A stretch of DNA of 40,307 bases from Flavobacteriales bacterium (GTDB taxonomy: Bacteria; Bacteroidota; Bacteroidia; CAIKAF01): positions 1 through 40,307 of the forward strand of contig JANWKQ010000045.1 in assembly GCA_025451295.1 (NCBI GenBank), in the 5' to 3' direction. The first letter of the stretch is position 1, and each line of letters starts with the position of its first letter. The notes under the pieces are model-generated. The model saw only the letters and a program-made list of their open reading frames with translations, made no database searches and was not told where the DNA came from. A program made the position numbers and the translations under genes. This document shows positions 24,275 through 32,432 of this stretch, in pieces.

Positions 24275-27040
24275 TTACTGACAGGGTTTCATACTCATTT
24301 TTAGGTATTTCTTATCCTTTGCAGGATCGGGTAGATAATCTTCCAGTGCTAAGGTAGTAAAGCAAGGCATTTCCAAGTCCACAGCCTTTTGAAACCAACT
24401 ATAAAATAATTTTTTCTCATTTAACTGATAAAACGCAATGGCTTTGTACAAATAAAACTGATAAGCCGACGGATATAATTCTACTCCTAATGTTGAATAT
24501 TCCATGAGTTTGTTCCATTTTTTACAATAGGCTAATTGCTGGACAGCGAATTGAAGATAGTCTTCCGATTGAAGTTGAAAAAGTTCATAAGGCCTGCAAA
24601 TATAATAGGCAATACTATCAGTGGGTTGTTTAAATCCGATCAAATACGTAACATGGTATTGGTAATTTGTAAAATTGTACCGATCAATTTCCATTGTCTT
24701 TCTAGAATAAAAAAGGCACTTAGACTCGTTTTTAGTGGCATAATAAGCAAATGCAAGATTTCCATAGATCTCAAATACAGTAGTTCCCTGATCCATTAGT
24801 TTTTCGTAGAGAGAGATTGCATCCTCATACTTTTCACGCATCAACAGGTCATAGGCTCTGTATCCCATCGTATGTTTATTATTAGGAAATTTCTTCTCTC
24901 CCAATTGAAGGTAATATTCTGCTGAGTCCATCATTTCCAGCTTCATAAACGGAACATATAAATCCGCAGGATTATACCCCGGATAAAAACTCATGAGGTA
25001 TTTATTATACTGTATTGAACCTTCATATCGTTCCTCATCTTCCAAAAGTTGGATGACCGTATAATACGTAGAAATGCAGAATGGATCAAGGCTAATGGCC
25101 GTTCCCAAATCCGCCAATGCTTCATCTCTTTCACCTTTTTTAAAACGCATTTCAGCCGCCTTTACAAAATAAAAAAGTTGAGTGGTATCCAAAGAAAAAA
25201 CCTTGAGATATTTTTCATAAGCCTGCGCATAATCCTTTGTTTTCTCATAATAACGGGCATCCATAGACAGAAATACTTTGTTTTCAGGATCTATTAAAAA
25301 GGCCTTATCATAGTACTCGTAGCTTAATGACAAATTTCCCATAAAGCGATGGGCCGAAAATAAACCAACATATGCATCAAACAACGTAGAATCTTTTTCA
25401 ATCGCAATCTGATAACATCTGATAGCATGGTCAAGACTATCAATTTGTGAATAAAAATCACCCAATACAGAATAATTATGGGCTTTTTCTCTTTGTCTAA
25501 CCATTTGGTTCATGCAGGATATGGCATCATTGATTTTGCCAAGTTCGAGTAGAATGGTTGATTTTTGAGAATAAGGGGCATACCATTGGGGAGCAAGCAA
25601 AATAGCCTTGTCAAAGTTAGCCATTGCGGAATCGTACATTAAATATTTGTTATATATGAGTCCTTTTGAATAATACAAATATGAACCTGTTGGCTGAAGA
25701 CTTATTGCACTGTCAATTTTTGCCAACGCCAACTCCCTGGTAGCGTTTCTAAACATAAGATATTGCGATTCCAGAAAAAGGGCTTTACTTTTAAAATTTG
25801 AATAGTAGAAATCTTCCTTTGATAATATATTCAGCCCCACCGCCATCTGTTCATAAGCAGTTTTAAAAATCGAGGAATTGATATTTTCTACCGCTCCATT
25901 CAAATAACTAACCAAGACCTCCTGCCCCTTTGCACTTAATACGGCCAGTAATTCGGATTCTCCATCATAAAAAATGGGTTTCCCGGCTGCTTTCTTTTTT
26001 AATTCTGAATAATAAAAATATGCACAGTCGTCTTTTGGTACAAGTATACGGTCATCGGCAATCGCTCCGACCAGTTGATTATAAATTTCCATGATAACGG
26101 TATCCTCATCATAACCATCATTACCGGATTTGGCTGTAGCATACAAAAAAACATCATCCGGAACCACGATCTGGTCCTCTATTTCTTTCAATCTTCTCAA
26201 GGTTTCGCTATCAATGGTAGAGATCACCACATCCTCATGCTGCGAACAACAAGATGAAGGAACCTGCATTGTTTTTTTAAGTCCATGATCATAGGTTGCT
26301 TTGGTAACTTTTGTAGTCACATATCTAAACAGTTCTCCTGCAGTAATTTGGTTATCATCATTCGCATTTGCCATACCCATCCAGCCTTGTAAGAGATAAT
26401 AAGTAAATACACCGTGCTTTCCCCACCTGGGATCCTCTAAAGATTTTTGATTTTGCGAACAGGAATTCAGTTTTATTTCTCCGTAATCTCTATTCATAAT
26501 ACTTTCAAATGAATAAAGTGCCACAACATCACCTGTTTCTTCATTTGTTCGACAGGCATCCGTTATCAGAATTACTTCGACGTGCTTTTGTTGTATTAAC
26601 CGTTTTACCTTATTTTTTACGGCATGCATATTGATAGCCGTATTATTGTACAAATTTGGATCACTTCCATTCGCATCATAAGTTAGCAAAAAAACCTGCT
26701 CCGGATCTATGGCATCTCCATGACCGGAAAAATAGATGATCATCCTGTCACCTGATTTGGGTGCATTTTCAACCCAGCTAAAAGTCGAAAAAATATTTGA
26801 AGATGTGGCGCTGTCATTAATAAAACACTTGATATTTTCCTCGGGAACAAACCCTCCGGATTTTGAAGTAAGCATTTGCTTAAAAGCCAATGCATCCTTA
26901 TCAGCATACTTAAGATCTTTTATATTGGAATTTTGGTAGTCAGCTACACCAATGATTAATGCATAAGTAGCTTGTGCATAAACTGATGACGCTAAAAAAG
27001 TGAGGCAGATAAATAAGGTTAAGGCGCCAAGTTTTTTCAT
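24275..27040 (-). CDS. Exported caspase-like (C14) peptidase with TPR array
   Basis: A 921-residue protein with a signal peptide (MKKLGALTLFICLTFLASSVYAQ). The caspase domain (about 25–250) begins YALIIGVADYQNSNIKDLKY and has the catalytic His in IIYFSGHGD (His107) and Cys in ILITDACRTN (Cys163), with a late NQKSLEDPRWGKHGVFTYYL. A linker to about 430 follows, then a long TPR array (SYLYYSKGLIYNKYLMYDSA; YSVLGDFYSQIDSLDHAIRC; LAFAYYATKNESKCLFYS). It is a bacterial metacaspase/orthocaspase of the periplasm or outer surface. The TPRs probably recruit partners or substrates. It is followed by copy B after about 67 bases and preceded by the PLP enzyme with a 12-base gap. Confidence 0.9.
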   Translation of the reverse strand: MKKLGALTLFICLTFLASSVYAQATYALIIGVADYQNSNIKDLKYADKDALAFKQMLTSKSGGFVPEENIKCFINDSATSSNIFSTFSWVENAPKSGDRMIIYFSGHGDAIDPEQVFLLTYDANGSDPNLYNNTAINMHAVKNKVKRLIQQKHVEVILITDACRTNEETGDVVALYSFESIMNRDYGEIKLNSCSQNQKSLEDPRWGKHGVFTYYLLQGWMGMANANDDNQITAGELFRYVTTKVTKATYDHGLKKTMQVPSSCCSQHEDVVISTIDSETLRRLKEIEDQIVVPDDVFLYATAKSGNDGYDEDTVIMEIYNQLVGAIADDRILVPKDDCAYFYYSELKKKAAGKPIFYDGESELLAVLSAKGQEVLVSYLNGAVENINSSIFKTAYEQMAVGLNILSKEDFYYSNFKSKALFLESQYLMFRNATRELALAKIDSAISLQPTGSYLYYSKGLIYNKYLMYDSAMANFDKAILLAPQWYAPYSQKSTILLELGKINDAISCMNQMVRQREKAHNYSVLGDFYSQIDSLDHAIRCYQIAIEKDSTLFDAYVGLFSAHRFMGNLSLSYEYYDKAFLIDPENKVFLSMDARYYEKTKDYAQAYEKYLKVFSLDTTQLFYFVKAAEMRFKKGERDEALADLGTAISLDPFCISTYYTVIQLLEDEERYEGSIQYNKYLMSFYPGYNPADLYVPFMKLEMMDSAEYYLQLGEKKFPNNKHTMGYRAYDLLMREKYEDAISLYEKLMDQGTTVFEIYGNLAFAYYATKNESKCLFYSRKTMEIDRYNFTNYQYHVTYLIGFKQPTDSIAYYICRPYELFQLQSEDYLQFAVQQLAYCKKWNKLMEYSTLGVELYPSAYQFYLYKAIAFYQLNEKKLFYSWFQKAVDLEMPCFTTLALEDYLPDPAKDKKYLKMSMKPCQ

Positions 27041-27052
27041 TTTCTATCTTTT

Positions 27053-28264
27053 CTACAGAAAAGATTTTCCATCTCCTCTATAAGTGGTAATTTGTTCAAT
27101 GAGTTTATCATTTCTGATTACGCTAAGATAATTAAAATGTTCACATAGTTCACCCGCTTTTGCATGGCGAAAAATGATGGGATCGCCTATTTTTAAGGTT
27201 TCCTTTCCTTCATAAATAAATGGGGTCTGAACTTCACCAAACCCTTCATTTTTCAAGGGTTCTATGCCTTCCGGAAGGTATGGGTAAGGTTGCTTGATTA
27301 CACCTGTTCCACCTGAGGCAATATAGCCTCCACCCAAACACGTAAAATACTTAGTTTTAGGTAGGCGCACAATCTGTAAAACAAATCCTACGGATGGTAA
27401 ATGTTTAAAATGCGAATAGTGGTCAAACAATCCCGGTGCATAAAATCCACTTCCAACAGTTATCTCGGTTACCCAGGGTTCTTCTGCGCTTAACTCAATG
27501 CTTCCTGTGCCTCCTGCATTTACAATTTCTAATGAATATCCATTTGTGTTTAACCAATTTACAATCTCTCCCCTTCGATGGCTATAGTCTTTATGTGATC
27601 TTTTCTTTAATAATCTAACTGCTCTGTTTTTGAAACGTGCACCGTCTATATGATCTCCCAATCCTGCAATCTGCGCCTCATAGCCCATCACACTTTTTAA
27701 ACGAATATGAGACAAGGTTTTCAATTGATCAACTATTCCTTTTACATCATCCAGTGTATGAATCGGTGACCTGAACACCCCAAAATGTATTCGAGGAAAA
27801 TCGGTCGACATGTCGATGTCCAGACAAACATCCACCATACAACCCTTTTCTTTCGCGAACTCATTCAAAACGGTTGCCTGCACCATATCATCAATCATCG
27901 GAATGATCTTTTTGCCTGAAGCAATTTTGTCAACGATCTTTTTTAATGCCCCCGTATTCATGCTCGGATAACCAATCAGCAGATCATCAAATCCATTTTC
28001 GGATAACCAAATTGCTTCATCAGCGGTATAACACATGATTCCCTGAAACCGGGGATCTGATTTCAAAACATAGTCCAGTATAAATTTCGAACGGATGGAT
28101 TTAGAAGCAAGTCTTATTCTTTTGTCACCGGCCCTTTTTAAAATAGTCACTATATTCTCATCCAGCAGATCCATGTCCACAAAAGCCAGTGGCATTGATT
28201 CATCAATAAAAAGATCTTTGTAGAATTGATATGTCCTGGTTATTGGCACGGTATAAAAGTACAA
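27053..28264 (-). CDS. D-threonine aldolase / alanine-racemase-fold PLP enzyme
   Basis: A 403-residue cytoplasmic enzyme of the DSD1/D-TA type. The alanine-racemase-like barrel starts around MPLAFVDMDLLDENI, and the PLP lysine is likely in IRLASKSIRSKF near residue 54. VCLDIDMSTDFPR, SVMGYEAQIAGLGD and EIVNAGGTGSIEL are barrel strands near the cofactor. The C-terminal beta domain ends with AGELCEHFNYLSVIRND, where D-threonine aldolases and D-serine dehydratases bind their metal. Known family reactions are retro-aldol cleavage of beta-hydroxy-D-amino acids or D-serine dehydration; which applies is not clear. It starts 2 bases after the ceramidase-like gene ends, so the two are almost certainly co-expressed. 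Confidence 0.85.
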   Translation of the reverse strand: MYFYTVPITRTYQFYKDLFIDESMPLAFVDMDLLDENIVTILKRAGDKRIRLASKSIRSKFILDYVLKSDPRFQGIMCYTADEAIWLSENGFDDLLIGYPSMNTGALKKIVDKIASGKKIIPMIDDMVQATVLNEFAKEKGCMVDVCLDIDMSTDFPRIHFGVFRSPIHTLDDVKGIVDQLKTLSHIRLKSVMGYEAQIAGLGDHIDGARFKNRAVRLLKKRSHKDYSHRRGEIVNWLNTNGYSLEIVNAGGTGSIELSAEEPWVTEITVGSGFYAPGLFDHYSHFKHLPSVGFVLQIVRLPKTKYFTCLGGGYIASGGTGVIKQPYPYLPEGIEPLKNEGFGEVQTPFIYEGKETLKIGDPIIFRHAKAGELCEHFNYLSVIRNDKLIEQITTYRGDGKSFL

Positions 28265-28266
28265 AT

Positions 28267-30015
28267 TTAACCGGATCTCTTTTGCTTTGACTGAAACGAG
28301 CGTAAAGCAATTTCTTTTTCGGAAAATACATGGTATTTCAAGGCCCTGTCAAGCTTTCTTTCCTCTTTTGGCTTCATGAATTCATGGGCCAGTTTACGAT
28401 ATTCCGTCATAAAAGCAGCATGGGTCCATTGTCCATAAACGGTATGACCACCCTCATAACATTGAGCCTGGTATTCCTCCCAGGTGGTACAATAGCCCAA
28501 ATAATTATTCGCGTAACTGCAAATGATCACATGTTCAATGCCGGATGCTTTCAACTCTGCGGCAATCATATCTTCCAATCGTTTACCGGCAATCGTGGTG
28601 AGCTCCCCCGGAAATCCTACAAAACAAATATTTCCCAATCTGGCTAATTGGATGGGAAGGATATGAGCTGTCCAGGGTAATTCCCGTAACGCTCCCCTTT
28701 TAAATTGTGATTTCATTTCACCAATTCCTTTTTCGATGAATTTTGGAAAAATGATCTTGTCAATCAACGGAGTACTTAATACCAAACCTTTGGCTGTTTC
28801 AAAAACAATTTTTTTAGGATACTGAAGTCTGTATTTTTTTTCTGCCGCTTTACGGTATTCATCCCCTTTAAATCGTGACATTATCTTTTCACCATGTTTG
28901 ATGATTTGGCTACATAAAATTCCAAATTCATTTACACCTACTGGTGCTCCTTTTCCGTCAACCGGGGTGCCTTTAAAAAAAGCCATGCCGTGACATGCAT
29001 AGGTGGTTTCTGCATCTTTTCGTCCAAACGCAAAATCCGGATCCACTTGTAGATCCGAAAAATCATGCGATACCAATTCACTGTCGATGCTACCCTCAAT
29101 TCGTTCCTGCTTACCAGCTATATCCCATATTTCTTTTGCTTTATAATACTGTAAACGTCCATTAAACTTGGCATTCTCCACATCATCATTATAAGGTCCC
29201 TTGCTCCACGGCCATTTTTTTGTTTTTCCTTTGCCTCTTCCATGAAAATTAGGCGATACATCGCCCGCTATTTTTTGTGCAAAAATGGCCACGAATTTTT
29301 CGCCCATATCTTCTTCGAAAAAAGTGGAAGCATATCCTTTATTATCACTTCCCATTTTATTTACCCGATTGCCCAGACTTGTGGTATGAACACCAAAAAA
29401 ATTGATCTCCCCAACAGGATTTCCCTCCAGGTCATCAATTCTTAAGAGATCCATTTGCCGATCTAACGCAAGATGAACCTCAAACGGGTTTTTTTTCTCT
29501 ACCTCCGGATTTCTGTTATATGCCCGGATAGATCTATTGAAAGCTACGTCAATATCCGATTCAAAATATCCTTTCGCCAATTTGATCTGAACAGGCTGGA
29601 GATTTTCATAAGCCTTTAAAACAGATTCTGCAATACCATTGATAACAGCCGCAAAAATTTCAGGGCGAAAACCTGGTGTAGTAAAATTGTAAAATGGATG
29701 ATGCGAAAATCCACCAGGCGAACTATGTGTATGTTGACTGGTGATCATGAGCTGGCCGTCTTCCGGCAAAATGGAAGGGTCCTTTTCACGCAATTTTTTC
29801 ATTACCTCCACCCGAATAATATCGGTGGTAAATGAAAGTTCACAATTCACAAAAATAAAACGGTTGCTAGTCCCAACTTCGGTAAAAAAAACGGTACGTA
29901 CGTATAGAGGTGTAAGCTTCCCTTTTATAACATTGAAAGCCCTGCCATATCCAAGCATCCCCACTCCGGGATAATAAACCTCAAGTTCAACCTTTGATAC
30001 ACCTGCCTGAAACAT
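28267..30015 (-). CDS. Neutral/alkaline ceramidase family hydrolase, apparently cytoplasmic
   Basis: The family hydrolyses the amide bond of ceramide to a sphingoid base and fatty acid using a zinc ion. Visible motifs are ITSQHTHSSPGGFS (His95, His97), FFGVHTTSLGN (His210) and KIAGDVSPN, whose Ser254 matches the family nucleophile (GDVSPN). The protein has 582 residues, shorter than the roughly 650–700 usual for secreted bacterial ceramidases. It starts directly in the catalytic domain (MFQAGVSKVELEVYYPG), so no signal peptide is visible, and a full C-terminal domain may be absent. It may therefore act on internal substrates. It heads the minus-strand block and has a TACCTTTG box 20 bases upstream. 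Confidence 0.85.
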   Translation of the reverse strand: MFQAGVSKVELEVYYPGVGMLGYGRAFNVIKGKLTPLYVRTVFFTEVGTSNRFIFVNCELSFTTDIIRVEVMKKLREKDPSILPEDGQLMITSQHTHSSPGGFSHHPFYNFTTPGFRPEIFAAVINGIAESVLKAYENLQPVQIKLAKGYFESDIDVAFNRSIRAYNRNPEVEKKNPFEVHLALDRQMDLLRIDDLEGNPVGEINFFGVHTTSLGNRVNKMGSDNKGYASTFFEEDMGEKFVAIFAQKIAGDVSPNFHGRGKGKTKKWPWSKGPYNDDVENAKFNGRLQYYKAKEIWDIAGKQERIEGSIDSELVSHDFSDLQVDPDFAFGRKDAETTYACHGMAFFKGTPVDGKGAPVGVNEFGILCSQIIKHGEKIMSRFKGDEYRKAAEKKYRLQYPKKIVFETAKGLVLSTPLIDKIIFPKFIEKGIGEMKSQFKRGALRELPWTAHILPIQLARLGNICFVGFPGELTTIAGKRLEDMIAAELKASGIEHVIICSYANNYLGYCTTWEEYQAQCYEGGHTVYGQWTHAAFMTEYRKLAHEFMKPKEERKLDRALKYHVFSEKEIALRSFQSKQKRSG

Positions 30016-30034
30016 CTAATTGCTGCTAGTTATA

Positions 30035-30042
30035 CAAAGGTA
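30035..30042 (-). promoter_or_regulatory. Candidate -7 promoter box for the ceramidase–peptidase block
   Basis: The minus strand reads TACCTTTG, a full match to TAnnTTTG, 20 bases before the ceramidase-like start. This could drive the ceramidase and PLP-enzyme genes and, by short spacing, the genes beyond. No convincing -33 element is seen. Confidence 0.5.
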
Positions 30043-30111
30043 ACAATCCTAAAAGAATTCTGCATGCAGAATATTATCAGAATCCAACTTTATGTTTAAA
30101 TGATGTTAAGG

Positions 30112-30193
30112 CTGCCCTCCCCGGCTTTCGCTTTAGTAACCGGATGCCTTTGCCCGCAATAGCTATTGTTGATCCACGCGGTTTATTGGGCTG
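30112..30193 (-). repeat. Interspersed GC-rich hairpin element, copy 2
   Basis: On the minus strand it runs from AGCCCAATAAACCGCG to TAAAGCGAAAGCCGGGGAG, with a central palindrome CAATAGCTATTG (30157–30168) and flanking GGAT/ATCC arms. The end motif AGCGAAAGCCGGGGA corresponds to AGCGGATAGCCGG of the copy at 31302–31375. It fills most of the gap between the divergent ceramidase and selU genes. Assignment is by motif order, and the copy is diverged. Confidence 0.5.
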
Positions 30194-30242
30194 AACAGAT
30201 GTATTTAAAAATGTTCCTAATTTTAGCGGACATTAGTTTAAG

Positions 30243-31259
30243 GTGAAAACGCTATCCATTATTGATTTTCTTGAACAGTCTGCGGAAAAATGCATTATTG
30301 ATGTACGTTCGGAGGGTGAATTTTTAAAAGGACATGTAGCGAATTCAGTTAATATTCCCCTTTTCAATAATGCCGAACGGGCAAAGGTTGGCACCACGTA
30401 TAAACAGGTCGGAAAACAACAAGCCATCTTAGAGGGATTGGAAATTGTAGGACCCAAAATGGCCTCATTTGCCAAGACGGTGAATGAAATGAATTCACGT
30501 CCGGAGATCTTTATTTATTGTTGGCGGGGAGGAATGCGAAGCAATAGTTTTGGATGGTTAATGGAAACTTTAGGTTACCATGTTTTTTTATTGAAAGGTG
30601 GGTATAAATCGTATCGCAGACAAGTAAACGAATTTCTTGGCAACCTTCAGGTTTCTTTAAAAGTAGTTGGCGGATGCACAGGGAGTGGAAAAACAGAAAT
30701 CCTGGATCAGTTAAAACAAAAAGGTGAACAAGTGATCGATCTCGAGGCTATGGCACATCATAAAGGTTCTGCCTTTGGTGGATTAGGACAACCACCAGAA
30801 CCTGGTCAGGAAGATTTTGACAATCAATTGTACGAAGTATTACGAAAGATAGATAAAACCAAACCTATTTGGGTGGAGGATGAAAGTAAGAATATAGGAA
30901 GGGTCTTTTTACCATTGAAATTTCTTTCTCTGCTACAATCGGCCCCCGTATATTCGGTTCATGTATCAAAAGATGACCGAATTAAACGGTTGGTGAATGA
31001 ATATGCCGTGCATAAAAAGGAGGATCTTCAAAACTGTTTATACAAAATACGAAAACGCCTGGGAGGTCAGGCAGTAAAGGATTGTCTGGTAGCATTGGAA
31101 GAAAATAATTTCAACCATTTTGCCGAACTGGTTTTATTCTATTATGACCGTACCTATCTCAAACATCTCGAAGAAAAAAAGGCCAGAATTGTAAAGGAAA
31201 TTGAAGTAAAAGACCAAAATTACAAAGAGGCGGTAGAACAGTTGCTGGGCTTTACCTAG
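30243..31259 (+). CDS. selU: tRNA 2-selenouridine synthase
   Basis: Also called mnmH/ybbB. It replaces the sulfur of 2-thiouridine at the wobble position of certain tRNAs with selenium from selenophosphate, via a geranylated intermediate. The rhodanese domain (about 1–125) has IIDVRSEGEFLKGHV and the catalytic Cys93 in IYCWRGGMRS. The P-loop domain has VVGGCTGSGKTEIL (144–151). Length (338) is close to the E. coli enzyme. The start is GTG at 30243; no ATG upstream is in frame without crossing the promoter region. A TAATTTTA near-match to the -7 box lies 17 bases upstream. It is followed by selD, its selenium donor enzyme. Confidence 0.95.
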   Translation: MKTLSIIDFLEQSAEKCIIDVRSEGEFLKGHVANSVNIPLFNNAERAKVGTTYKQVGKQQAILEGLEIVGPKMASFAKTVNEMNSRPEIFIYCWRGGMRSNSFGWLMETLGYHVFLLKGGYKSYRRQVNEFLGNLQVSLKVVGGCTGSGKTEILDQLKQKGEQVIDLEAMAHHKGSAFGGLGQPPEPGQEDFDNQLYEVLRKIDKTKPIWVEDESKNIGRVFLPLKFLSLLQSAPVYSVHVSKDDRIKRLVNEYAVHKKEDLQNCLYKIRKRLGGQAVKDCLVALEENNFNHFAELVLFYYDRTYLKHLEEKKARIVKEIEVKDQNYKEAVEQLLGFT

Positions 31260-31301
31260 CCTCATTATTTGCTATGGGATAAATGCTTACTTTTGACCCC
31301 T

Positions 31302-31375
31302 CGCGGCCCGGATAGAAGCGACAGCCACCGAGGCGCAGCCTCGAGTGCTATAGCGGATAGCCGGATAAGCCGCCC
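31302..31375 (+). repeat. Interspersed GC-rich hairpin element, copy 3, between selU and selD
   Basis: The element runs GCGGCCCGGATAGAAGCG … CTATAGCGGATAGCCGG … GCCGCCC. It contains a perfect hairpin CGAGGC-GCA-GCCTCG (31329–31343) and outer GCGGC/GCCGC arms (31303–31307 and 31369–31373), with CCGGATA occurring directly repeated near both ends. It is GC-rich against an AT-rich background. It fills the gap between two genes of one pathway, and would be mis-read as coding if selD were started upstream. Confidence 0.7.
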
Positions 31376-31385
31376 AAAAAATACC

Positions 31386-32426
31386 ATGGAAACAACCGAA
31401 GAAATAAAACTTACTCAATACAGTCACGGTGCAGGGTGTGGGTGCAAGATCTCACCAAAAATCCTTGACCATATTCTGGCAAATGTAAAAACCTCGGACA
31501 ACTATCCGAATTTGCTGGTGGGTAATCATACCAAAGACGATGCAGCCGTTTATGAATTGAATGATGAGAATTGTGTGATCTCAACCACCGATTTTTTTAT
31601 GCCAATCGTAAACGATCCTTTTGATTTTGGAAGAATCGCTTCTGCCAATGCGATTAGTGATGTATATGCCATGGGAGGAAAACCTATTATGGCAATCGCT
31701 ATTCTTGGCTGGCCAATAGATAAACTCGATCCTGCTGTGGCCGGTAAAGTATTAGAAGGAAGTGTAAGCATTTGTAAAGAAGCCGGAATTCCATTAGCAG
31801 GCGGACATAGCATTGATTGCCCTGAGCCTATTTATGGCTTAGCAGTTACCGGTATGGTAAAAAAAATAAACCTGAAGAAAAACAATATGGGTAGAGCGGG
31901 GGATCTTTTATACCTCACCAAAGCTTTAGGTGTAGGTATTTTAAGTACGGCTCAAAAAAAAGGACTCATCAATGATGTGCATGCATTGATCGCCAAAAAG
32001 TCGATGGAAAAACTCAATAGCATTGGTGAAAAAATGGGAACACTTTCCTATGTGCATGCAATGACCGATGTAACCGGCTTTGGCTTACTCGGGCATTTGT
32101 CCGAAATATGTGATGGAAGCAATACGAGTGCAGAGATTAGTTTTGATAAAGTGCCAGTGATCCCTGAGATTTATCCTTATCTGGAACAAAAGTCAATTCC
32201 GGGAGGAACCGTCCGTAACTGGTCGAGCTATGGACATAACATCGATACACTTCCGGATTTACAACGTGATATTCTGGCAGATCCTCAAACCAGCGGAGGA
32301 TTATTGATCACTGTTGATCCAAAGCATCAATCAGATTTTGAAAAAATCATGCAGGAAAACAATTTTGAACTTCAGTCATTTGGACAATTGACGATTAAAA
32401 AAGAAAAGCTGGTATATATCCGATAA
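31386..32426 (+). CDS. selD: Selenide, water dikinase (selenophosphate synthase), Cys form
   Basis: SelD makes selenophosphate from selenide and ATP, the donor used by SelU next door. The chosen ATG at 31386 gives METTEEIKLTQYSHGAGCGC, which lines up with the E. coli N-terminus. A longer open frame from 31269 would translate the repeat element and is rejected. Cys18 in GAGCGCK corresponds to the catalytic Cys17 of E. coli (not selenocysteine). Also present are DDAAVYEL, TTDFFMPIVNDPFDFGRI, GGHSIDCPEPIYGLAVTG, MTDVTGFGLLGHL and DPQTSGGLL. At 346 residues it has the family length. It looks unusually close to the enterobacterial protein. Confidence 0.97.
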   Translation: METTEEIKLTQYSHGAGCGCKISPKILDHILANVKTSDNYPNLLVGNHTKDDAAVYELNDENCVISTTDFFMPIVNDPFDFGRIASANAISDVYAMGGKPIMAIAILGWPIDKLDPAVAGKVLEGSVSICKEAGIPLAGGHSIDCPEPIYGLAVTGMVKKINLKKNNMGRAGDLLYLTKALGVGILSTAQKKGLINDVHALIAKKSMEKLNSIGEKMGTLSYVHAMTDVTGFGLLGHLSEICDGSNTSAEISFDKVPVIPEIYPYLEQKSIPGGTVRNWSSYGHNIDTLPDLQRDILADPQTSGGLLITVDPKHQSDFEKIMQENNFELQSFGQLTIKKEKLVYIR

Positions 32427-32432
32427 AAAATC

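Noticed and set aside
24275-27040. Caspase-TPR gene as part of an antiphage (gasdermin or TPR-CHAT) system
   Set aside because: It has a clear signal peptide and no gasdermin, Cas or nucleotide-sensing partner nearby; known phage-defence caspases act in the cytoplasm.
31269-31385. Longer selD reading frame starting at 31269
   Set aside because: The extra 39 residues translate the hairpin repeat and have no counterpart in E. coli SelD, whose N-terminus aligns from the ATG at 31386.
31386-32426. SelD as a selenocysteine-containing protein needing a SECIS
   Set aside because: The catalytic position is an ordinary Cys codon and the frame has no in-frame TGA, so no Sec insertion is required.
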